DNA of 7,772 nucleotides from Acidobacteriota bacterium (GTDB taxonomy: Bacteria > Acidobacteriota > UBA4820 > DSQY01): assembly GCA_022759065.1 (NCBI GenBank), contig JAEMPZ010000172.1:1-7772 (forward strand). The letters run 5' to 3'. The translations under genes were made by a program, and so were the position numbers. Shown here piece after piece: positions 1-5,162 of the stretch. Every line of letters starts with the position of its first letter. Positions within the stretch are counted from its first letter, which is position 1. The notes under the pieces were generated by a model that was given only the letters and a program-made list of their open reading frames with translations, made no database searches and was not told where the DNA came from.

Positions 1-1
1 G

Positions 2-661
2 ATGGGCCAGCGGCCATTTCGAGCGATAGGTTACGCCTGGACGCTCCTGGCCCTTGTTTCTGTCTGGATCCCCGAACAAATTCCCTTTGTCACCGTGACC
101 ATCGCCGGTGTCGTTGCTGTGGGAATGCTGGCTCTTTTCTCCAAGATGGACTTGGCGCAGGTTCTGGGTGCCACCGCTTCCACCGCGTTTGGCGCCCTTT
201 ACCTTGGAATGCTTCCAGGGTGCATGTTGGCGCTCAAAAGCCTGGGCGAGAGCCGTGGCACCGGTTTTGTGCTTCTTAGCTGCACGGCGGTCTGGGCCGG
301 GGATTCCTTCGCTTATTACGGTGGCCGCCTTTTTGGCAGGCATAAGCTGGCGCCCCGCGTTTCGCCCAAGAAGACGTGGGAAGGCGCGGCCGCCGGCGCT
401 ATCGGCTCACTGGCCGCCGGCGCCGTGGCGTCAGCGACCTATTTCCATGAACTTCCGATGCTTCATTCGCTGGTCATAGCCGGTCTAATTTCAGTAGCCG
501 GCCCTTTGGGCGATCTCTTCGAGTCGGCGCTAAAGCGCGGAGCGGGAGTCAAGGATTCTTCTTCGCTTCTTCCGGGCCATGGTGGCGTGCTTGACCGCTT
601 GGACAGCCTCCTGTTTGCCGCTCCGGTCGTGCTTCTTTACCAGCAGGCATTCCTTCAATGA
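2..661 (+). CDS. cdsA: Phosphatidate cytidylyltransferase (CDP-diacylglycerol synthase), 5' end cut by the window
   Basis: This integral membrane enzyme condenses CTP with phosphatidic acid to give CDP-diacylglycerol, the precursor of bacterial phospholipids. The 219 visible residues are hydrophobic and carry the C-terminal family signature at about residues 170-202: a GDLFES segment, then LKRGAGVKD, then PGHGGVLDRLD, whose aspartates (D198, D201) belong to the metal/CTP site. A second conserved block at 98-128 (AGDSFAYYGGRLFG, then SPKKTWEG) also fits the family. Full-length CdsA is usually about 260-300 residues, so roughly the first one or two membrane helices probably lie left of the window; the ATG at position 2 is likely an internal methionine rather than the true start. 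The stop codon overlaps the dxr start (ATGA), suggesting translational coupling. Identification is by recognised motifs and is firm; the start is unknown. Confidence 0.95.
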   Translation: MGQRPFRAIGYAWTLLALVSVWIPEQIPFVTVTIAGVVAVGMLALFSKMDLAQVLGATASTAFGALYLGMLPGCMLALKSLGESRGTGFVLLSCTAVWAGDSFAYYGGRLFGRHKLAPRVSPKKTWEGAAAGAIGSLAAGAVASATYFHELPMLHSLVIAGLISVAGPLGDLFESALKRGAGVKDSSSLLPGHGGVLDRLDSLLFAAPVVLLYQQAFLQ

Positions 662-1845
662 CCACGAAAGATCACGAACGCGGCATTGACTTGACGGGCG
701 TTGTCGTCCTTGGCGCAACAGGCAGCGTTGGCGAGACGACGCTTCGCGTGCTTGAGCGCCATTCGGACAGGTTTCGCGTGGTCGGATTGGCCGCGGGCAA
801 GCGCGTCAAGCGCCTGGCTGAACAGATCGCAAAATGGAGGCCGCTCGCCGTTTCCGTTGCTAGGGAAGAGGACGCCGCCTTTCTAAGAAGGGAATTCAAG
901 GGCGTTGACGTTTACAGCGGCCCGGACGGCCCGGTTAGGCTGGCCGAGCATCCCCAGGCTGGAACAGTTGTAGCGGCCATTGTCGGCTCTCAGGGCCTCC
1001 GTTCGACTTTTCGCGCGGTGGAACTCGGGCGCCGGGTGGCTCTCGCGAACAAAGAGACGCTCGTAATGGCGGGGCGCCTCGTGTTCGAAGCCGCGCGCAG
1101 GAGCGGCGCGGAACTTCTCCCGGTTGACAGCGAGCACTGCGCCATTTTTCAGTGCCTTCAGGGAGAGAATAGCGCTTCCGTGCGCCGTCTCATCCTCACC
1201 GCCTCCGGCGGCGCGTTGCGCGACTTCCCGGTCGAGGCGATTCCGAACGCGACGGTGGAACAGGTACTTTGTCATCCGACGTGGAAAATGGGACGAAAGA
1301 TAACCGTTGACTCGGCGACGATGATGAACAAGGGGCTGGAAATAATAGAGGCCCACCACCTCTTTCATGTCCCTCTCGACCGGATAGAAGTGCTGCTGCA
1401 TCCACAGAGCGTGGTCCACTCGATGGTGGAGTTCAATGACGGCTCGTTGATCGCCCAAATGGCCAGCCCAGACATGGCGCTCCCGGTGCAGTTCGCCTTG
1501 ACCTATCCAGAGAGGATCAGCGGGTTGTTGGCGCCACTTGACCTGGCCAAGGCTCCTCCCATGACCTTTGCCGAGGCAAGCGCCGGGCGTTACCCGTGCC
1601 TCGCGCTCGCCAGGGAGGCGGCCTCTTCATCCGAATCGCACGCCATCGCGCTCAACGCCGCGAACGAGGTGGCCGTGCAGGCATTTCTTGACGGAAGGCT
1701 GCGTTTCGGTGATATCGCCACTTTAGTCAGGAGCGTTCTCGACGAGACTGAACCTTCGGCTCCGGCCAATTTGGAGGAGGTCCTTCAACTCGACCTGGCG
1801 GCTAGGAGACAAGCCCAGCGCCGACTGTCTCAAATAGAGGAATGA
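658..1845 (+). CDS. dxr: 1-deoxy-D-xylulose 5-phosphate reductoisomerase
   Basis: Dxr (IspC) converts 1-deoxy-D-xylulose 5-phosphate to 2-C-methyl-D-erythritol 4-phosphate with NADPH, the committed step of the MEP isoprenoid pathway, in the cytosol. At 395 residues it has normal length. The NADPH-binding GATGSVG lies at 19-25 and ALANKETLVMAG at 128-139. PVDSEH at 155-160 supplies the metal ligands D157 and E159, and the third ligand E228 sits in MMNKGLEIIEA. The substrate loop is intact: TASGG with S183, then HPTWKMGRK with H206, W209 and M211. Each matches the E. coli residue with a constant offset of three. NAANEVAVQAF at 333-343 is also conserved. The start at 658 overlaps the cdsA stop by the ATGA arrangement, with only a weak AGCAGG-like ribosome site upstream, so coupling to cdsA is likely. 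The N-terminus is about 14 residues longer than in many homologues. All catalytic residues are present, so I expect an active enzyme. Confidence 0.98.
   Translation: MTTKDHERGIDLTGVVVLGATGSVGETTLRVLERHSDRFRVVGLAAGKRVKRLAEQIAKWRPLAVSVAREEDAAFLRREFKGVDVYSGPDGPVRLAEHPQAGTVVAAIVGSQGLRSTFRAVELGRRVALANKETLVMAGRLVFEAARRSGAELLPVDSEHCAIFQCLQGENSASVRRLILTASGGALRDFPVEAIPNATVEQVLCHPTWKMGRKITVDSATMMNKGLEIIEAHHLFHVPLDRIEVLLHPQSVVHSMVEFNDGSLIAQMASPDMALPVQFALTYPERISGLLAPLDLAKAPPMTFAEASAGRYPCLALAREAASSSESHAIALNAANEVAVQAFLDGRLRFGDIATLVRSVLDETEPSAPANLEEVLQLDLAARRQAQRRLSQIEE
1836..1841 (+). promoter_or_regulatory. Ribosome binding site deciding the rseP start
   Basis: AGAGGA lies at the end of dxr. It abuts the first ATG (1842) with no spacer but stands 6 bases before the second in-frame ATG (1848). 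The spacing favours initiation at 1848, although the ATGA overlap at 1842 could still work by coupled reinitiation. Confidence 0.6.
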
Positions 1846-1847
1846 CG

Positions 1848-3179
1848 ATGCATCTGGCAGGAACGATCATTTTCTCATTGGTGATATTCATAGCCGTGAT
1901 TGGAGTCATAGTCCTCTTTCACGAGATGGGACACTACATCGTCGGGCGGCTCTTTGGCTTTGCCATAGAAGCGTTCTCGATAGGATTCGGCCCGAAGATC
2001 GCCGAGAGGAAGGGGCGCTACAATCTCTGGCAGCTTCGCTGGATTCTGGCGGGAGGCTACGTCAAATTCGCCGGCGAGCTGGACAATCCAGAGGAACTGC
2101 CTCCAGGCGTCGCGCGAGAGGCTCTTTTCGCCAACCGCAAAAGGTGGCAGCGGTTTCTGGTGCTCGTCGCCGGGGTGGCCGCGAACGTGTTCCTGGCCTA
2201 TGCGCTATTCGCCGGGCTTGCTTTTTATGGGGTTGATGAATCAATAACCCGCGACCGTCCTGCCGTAATAGGCTGGGTAGCCGATGGTTCTCCCGCCCAG
2301 AAGGCCGGGCTTCGCCCCGGAGACACCATCCTTTCAGTGGACTCGCGCCGCGTAAGAAATTGGGAAGAGGCTCACCAGGAAATCTATACCCTGATGTCGA
2401 AGCCTTACGTCGTCCACTTTTTGCGCGCAGGCAAAGAGATGGACGCGACAGTGGACCCGGTAACGGTCGAGTTTTTGCACCAGCCCATGGGGGCGATTGG
2501 AGTCGCCGCCGCCGTTCCAGCGATAATCGGCGCCGTTGCCAACCCTTCAGCGGCGTTGGACGCCGGGCTCAAACCCCTGGATGAAATCCTCGAGGTTGGG
2601 GGGGCGAAAGTCCAATATTGGGACCAGGTCCAACAAGCTCTCCTGGACAACAAGGGGACGCCCGTCACCCTGAAAATCAGGCGGGGCGCGGAAGTAATCG
2701 AACTGCAAGCGACGCCACGATACGTTCCCGAGGAGAAGCGCTATCTGCTGGGGATGAGGCCGCAGGAACAGGTTTTTGTCCGCTACCCATTTCCCGAATG
2801 CTTTTTTAAGGCGGGGCGCCTGATAGCCGACAATTCGACGCTGGCTTTCAGGACCTTCGCGAAGCTGGCGGAAAGAAAGATGCCGCTGAGCGCTCTCTCC
2901 GGGCCTCCGACGCTGGCTTACATTTCGGGAGAGGTCGCGCGGACCGGGCTTTATAACCTTCTCTATTTAGTGGCGGTCATTTCAGTGCAGATCGGAATCT
3001 TCAACCTGCTGCCGGTGCCTGGCCTGGACGGAGGCCACGTCTTCGTCCTGGCGATAGAGGCGATAATCAGGCGGGATCTGCCCCTAATAGTGAAGGAGTG
3101 GATCATGAGAGTCGGCTTCGCGGCGCTGATCCTTCTTTTCGCCGCCATAATCGTGCTGGATGTGATGAAATTCTTTTGA
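1848..3179 (+). CDS. rseP: RIP metalloprotease, site-2 protease family (RseP)
   Basis: RseP is a zinc intramembrane protease that cuts transmembrane segments, classically of anti-sigma factors in the envelope-stress cascade, and also remnant signal peptides. From ATG 1848 the protein has 443 residues, the usual size. The zinc motif HEMGH is at 25-29 inside the first membrane helix, and the third ligand D394 is in the NLLPVPGLDGGH block near the C-terminus. Two PDZ domains lie between: about 137-205 (GSPAQKAGLRPGD) and about 215-290 (AALDAGLKPLDEILEV). Further hydrophobic helices lie near 103-126, 370-388 and 418-437, and the SGPP motif is at 351-354. An upstream in-frame ATG (1842) overlapping the dxr stop would add two residues; ribosome-site spacing favours 1848. 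Position behind cdsA and dxr is the common arrangement for this gene. The natural substrate here is unknown: no anti-sigma factor is encoded in the window. Confidence 0.96.
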   Translation: MHLAGTIIFSLVIFIAVIGVIVLFHEMGHYIVGRLFGFAIEAFSIGFGPKIAERKGRYNLWQLRWILAGGYVKFAGELDNPEELPPGVAREALFANRKRWQRFLVLVAGVAANVFLAYALFAGLAFYGVDESITRDRPAVIGWVADGSPAQKAGLRPGDTILSVDSRRVRNWEEAHQEIYTLMSKPYVVHFLRAGKEMDATVDPVTVEFLHQPMGAIGVAAAVPAIIGAVANPSAALDAGLKPLDEILEVGGAKVQYWDQVQQALLDNKGTPVTLKIRRGAEVIELQATPRYVPEEKRYLLGMRPQEQVFVRYPFPECFFKAGRLIADNSTLAFRTFAKLAERKMPLSALSGPPTLAYISGEVARTGLYNLLYLVAVISVQIGIFNLLPVPGLDGGHVFVLAIEAIIRRDLPLIVKEWIMRVGFAALILLFAAIIVLDVMKFF

Positions 3180-3232
3180 TGACGGATTGGGATAACATCC
3201 GGTGCCTAAGTACAGTGGAACTGGCCAAGTGA
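3179..3232 (+). pseudogene. 17-codon ORF that looks like the displaced N-terminus of the crotonase-like gene
   Basis: An ATG overlapping the rseP stop (TGATG) opens a 17-codon frame reading MTDWDNIRCLSTVELAK, which ends in a TGA overlapping the GTG at 3229 (GTGA). Crotonase-superfamily proteins commonly begin in just this way (M-x-x-W-x-x-I-x). Adding one base near 3229 would join this frame to VKALLINIS in the main frame and restore the usual second strand. Codons here favour G or C at the third position more than the competing upstream codons 3202-3228 do. It could be the true N-terminus separated by a one-base deletion or sequencing error, a small coupled leader ORF, or chance. I consider the first most likely, but the sequence alone cannot settle it. 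Confidence 0.45.
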
Positions 3233-3819
3233 AAGCGCTGCTCATCAACATTTCCGACACTGCCTCGCGGAAAAAGCTTTCCGCGGCGCTGGAGATGCCG
3301 GGTTCGCCGATCGTGCTTCATGGCGAAGGTTCCGCCGTGCCGCCGCCCCGCCTTGAAGGGCTATTTGGTTTTTCGCTTCCTATAACCGGCGTCCTCGATG
3401 GCCCTTTGGACGGTTTGTGGGCTGAAGCGTTTCTTGCGTGCGACCTCATTTTTGCCAAGCCCCGTGCCGAGCTGGTTTTCAGCGACGGCTGCCTCTGGCC
3501 CGCGCTTCTCGGGTTGCGCGTCAGCGGCGCGTCCTCGAGGCGCCCGCTTTTTTCTCGCCGGCGTCTTTCCTTCTCCGAAATGGAACGCGCCGGTTGGGCC
3601 AGGCGAGGCGGGGCGCGAGAAGCCGTTGAATGGACGGAGGGAAAATCCGCGCAAGCCCAGAGGCTATTGAGGCCGCTTCTGTACCGGGAGCAGGGATTGT
3701 CCGAAGCGGCCTGCCTTGCGCTCGAACGGAGCGCTTTCGGCCTGGCGTGGGCGGGAAGCGACGCGCGCGAAGGCGCCAGGAGCTTCCTGGAAAAGCGGCT
3801 TCCCTCCTTTTCGCCCTGA
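3229..3819 (+). CDS. Divergent, shortened crotonase (enoyl-CoA hydratase/isomerase) superfamily protein
   Basis: The fold assignment rests on two stretches. Residues 50-85 (LPITGVLDGPLDG, then EAFLACDLIFA) line up with the core around the usual GGG-x-E-L-A-x-x-CD. The C-terminus (ALERSAFGLAW, then SDAREGARSFLEKRLPSF, 177-194) matches the typical crotonase ending. The middle RRRLSFSEMERAGWA resembles the TGRRLSAEEAxxWGL segment. Several features are abnormal. Only about 196 residues follow the GTG, against about 260 in the family; the segment holding the first oxyanion residue is reduced to a proline-rich stretch; the GGG of the second oxyanion position reads G-L-W (62-64). The glutamate equivalent to rat E144 is kept (E66), but E164 is replaced by aspartate (D86). 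It may be a pseudoenzyme, an altered crotonase or a decaying gene. The start is uncertain: the frame is open back to a GTG at 3202, but I chose 3229 because it overlaps the preceding short ORF and codons before it look non-coding. Proximity to the acyl-CoA dehydrogenase fits CoA-ester chemistry. Confidence 0.75.
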   Translation: MKALLINISDTASRKKLSAALEMPGSPIVLHGEGSAVPPPRLEGLFGFSLPITGVLDGPLDGLWAEAFLACDLIFAKPRAELVFSDGCLWPALLGLRVSGASSRRPLFSRRRLSFSEMERAGWARRGGAREAVEWTEGKSAQAQRLLRPLLYREQGLSEAACLALERSAFGLAWAGSDAREGARSFLEKRLPSFSP

Positions 3820-3822
3820 CAG

Positions 3823-3851
3823 TCGCAACTTTCTCCGCTCGTGTGTACAAT
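3823..3851 (+). promoter_or_regulatory. Possible sigma-70-type promoter for the acyl-CoA dehydrogenase gene
   Basis: TACAAT at 3846-3851 matches five of six positions of the -10 consensus and lies about 57 bases before the acyl-CoA dehydrogenase start. The hexamer 17 bases upstream (TCGCAA, 3823-3828) matches the -35 consensus poorly. This is the only promoter-like element I see in the gap after the crotonase-like gene, and it may be fortuitous. Confidence 0.28.
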
Positions 3852-3856
3852 AGCTC

Positions 3857-3875
3857 TGGCGCGTGGCGCCATTTT
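3857..3875 (+). terminator. Small hairpin with short T-run, possible weak intrinsic terminator
   Basis: TGGCGC and GCGCCA form a 6-base-pair GC-rich stem around a GTG loop, immediately followed by TTTT. It begins 38 bases after the crotonase-like stop and ends 32 bases before the acyl-CoA dehydrogenase start. Stem and T-run are both short for an efficient terminator, so partial read-through or a 5'-leader structure is equally possible. Confidence 0.35.
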
Positions 3876-3896
3876 AGCCGATGAAGACGGCCAAGC

Positions 3897-3903
3897 GAGG
3901 GGA
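3897..3903 (+). promoter_or_regulatory. Ribosome binding site deciding the acyl-CoA dehydrogenase start
   Basis: GAGGGGA stands 4 bases before the ATG at 3908. The earlier in-frame ATG at 3881 has no comparable site and would add a nine-residue charged extension that the family lacks, so 3908 is preferred. Confidence 0.7.
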
Positions 3904-3907
3904 AGCG

Positions 3908-5053
3908 ATGAATTTTGAATTGAATTCAGACCAAAAGATGATAAGGGAAATGGTGCGGGACTTCGCCGAGACGAAGATTCGGCCGGGCGTTATGAAGCGG
4001 GACCACGAGGGGCGCTTCATTGATGAGCTTATTCCCGGCTTGGCGGAGCTTGGCCTTTTGGGGATGCTGGTTCCAGATGCGTATGGCGGCTCGGGGCTGG
4101 ACAACGTTTCATACGCGCTGGCCATCGAGGAACTGGCGCGAGTCTGTCCATCAACGGCCGTTACGGTTTCAGTGACGAACTCTGTCTGCCAGGATCCGAT
4201 CCTCATGTTCGGGAGCGAGGAGCAGAAGCGAAAGTACCTTCCGCCTTTGGCCAAGGGGGAGTGGATCGGCGGTTTCTGCCTGACTGAACCTGGTTCAGGC
4301 TCCGACGCCGGTTCCTTGAAGACGCGGGCGGAAAAGCGCGGGGGGAAGTACATCCTGAATGGTTCGAAGGCGTGGATCACCAATACCCATTATGGCAAGG
4401 TTTTCGTGGTAATCGCCTCCACCGATCCCTCAAAGGGCGCCAAGGGGGTTTCGGCATTCATCGTCGAGTCCTCCAGCCCAGGTTTTGAGTTTCTCCCGTT
4501 GGAGCACAAGATGGGGCTCAAAGCCTCGGTCACGTCTGGAATTTCATTCGACAATTGCGAGATCCCCGCCGAAAACATCCTGGGCACGGAAGGGATGGGC
4601 ATGCGCGTCGCGCTCACGACCCTTGACGGCTCGCGCATAGGCATAGCGGCGCAGTCCGTGGGAATAGCCCAGGGCGCCTTCGAGGAGGCGGTCAAATATG
4701 CCGGCCAGCGCGAGACCTTCGGAAAGCCGATAAAGGATCACCAGGCGATTGGTTTTATGATCGCCGAGATGGGGACCGAAATCGAAGCGGCGCGCCTTAT
4801 GACCATGAAAGCGGCCGCGCTGAGGGACGCGAAGGGGCCTGGGCTTTCACGCGCGTCGAGCATGGCAAAACTCTTCGCAAGCGAAACGGCCAAGAAGGTT
4901 TGCGACGCCGCCGTGCAGATTCACGGAGCATACGGCTATTCAAACGAATATGCCGTGGAAAGGTTCTATCGGGATGCTCGGGTGACCACCATCTACGAAG
5001 GGACTAGCGAGGTTCAGCGCATGGTTATTGCCCGCTCGCTCCTAGGCCGGTAG
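3908..5053 (+). CDS. Acyl-CoA dehydrogenase, short-chain/butyryl type
   Basis: This FAD enzyme oxidises an acyl-CoA to the trans-2-enoyl-CoA and passes electrons, normally through electron-transfer flavoprotein, to the respiratory chain. With the ATG at 3908 it has 381 residues, the standard length, and starts MNFELNSDQKMIREMV like typical members. The order is N-terminal helical domain (about 1-118), middle beta domain with FCLTEPGSGSDAG at 123-135 and NGSKAWITN at 151-159, and C-terminal helical domain with RETFGKPI at 268-275, QIHGAYGY at 337-344, and the YEGTSE motif whose E364 is the catalytic base position of short- and medium-chain enzymes. QIHGA is a slight variation on the usual QIHGG. 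No active-site residue is missing. Exact substrate cannot be read from sequence; short straight-chain acyl-CoA is the best guess. No ETF genes occur in the window. It lies behind the crotonase-like gene across an 88-base gap and may be cotranscribed or have its own promoter. Confidence 0.95.
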   Translation: MNFELNSDQKMIREMVRDFAETKIRPGVMKRDHEGRFIDELIPGLAELGLLGMLVPDAYGGSGLDNVSYALAIEELARVCPSTAVTVSVTNSVCQDPILMFGSEEQKRKYLPPLAKGEWIGGFCLTEPGSGSDAGSLKTRAEKRGGKYILNGSKAWITNTHYGKVFVVIASTDPSKGAKGVSAFIVESSSPGFEFLPLEHKMGLKASVTSGISFDNCEIPAENILGTEGMGMRVALTTLDGSRIGIAAQSVGIAQGAFEEAVKYAGQRETFGKPIKDHQAIGFMIAEMGTEIEAARLMTMKAAALRDAKGPGLSRASSMAKLFASETAKKVCDAAVQIHGAYGYSNEYAVERFYRDARVTTIYEGTSEVQRMVIARSLLGR

Positions 5054-5079
5054 TGCCTCAATCGCGCGATGCAAGCGGG

Positions 5080-5117
5080 ACGAAGGTAGCAAATGGAGGA
5101 GAACAGGCTGTAAGCCT
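5080..5117 (+). repeat. Degenerate copy of the short-motif repeat also found after leuS
   Basis: The order is ACGAAGG (5080-5086), a 9-mer AATGGAGGA (5092-5100), three bases, then two heptamer-like units CAGGCTG and TAAGCCT (5104-5117). The same order occurs at 7654-7713, where the 9-mer is present three times. Bases 5093-5116 match 7689-7712 at 19 of 24 positions by my hand alignment without gaps. Purine-rich composition makes some of this similarity cheap, so homology is likely rather than proven. Confidence 0.5.
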
Positions 5118-5149
5118 AAAGAGGCCGTCAGCAGTCCAATCTAAGTGAT

Positions 5150-5155
5150 AGGGGA
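5150..5155 (+). promoter_or_regulatory. Ribosome binding site deciding the leuS start
   Basis: AGGGGA lies 7 bases before ATG 5163, the ideal distance. An alternative GTG at 5145 would place this site inside the gene and add six residues absent from most homologues. Confidence 0.7.
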
Positions 5156-5162
5156 AAAGGTA

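Larger units (their letters stand above)
5054..5162 (+). other. Non-coding leader between the acyl-CoA dehydrogenase gene and leuS
   Basis: These 109 bases contain a perfect 10-base palindrome ATCGCGCGAT (5061-5070), a degenerate repeat element (5080-5117) and a 5-base-pair hairpin AGGCT-GTA-AGCCT (5105-5117) without a T-run. I see no T-box sequence, no leucine-rich leader peptide and no convincing promoter hexamers. The palindrome could be an operator or chance. Confidence 0.5.

Noticed and set aside
883..1458. 191-codon open frame on the - strand opposite dxr
   Set aside because: Shadow of a well-conserved gene with all Dxr catalytic motifs on the + strand.
3229..3819. TsaB, which sometimes follows rseP in other bacteria
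   Set aside because: The protein lacks the TsaB nucleotide-binding N-terminus and its GPGSFTGLR-type motif; the C-terminus matches crotonases instead.
3318..3872. 184-codon open frame on the - strand opposite the crotonase-like gene
   Set aside because: The + strand frame shows recognisable crotonase motifs, while this product is a low-complexity arginine/serine/proline-rich sequence without recognisable domains.
5093..5113. Six-codon ORF (MEENRL) before leuS as an attenuation leader peptide
   Set aside because: Only one leucine codon, no competing terminator with a T-run after it, and the region is better explained by the repeat shared with the leuS downstream side.
5054..5162. T-box riboswitch upstream of leuS
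   Set aside because: No T-box core sequence, no specifier-loop architecture and no terminator hairpin with T-run.
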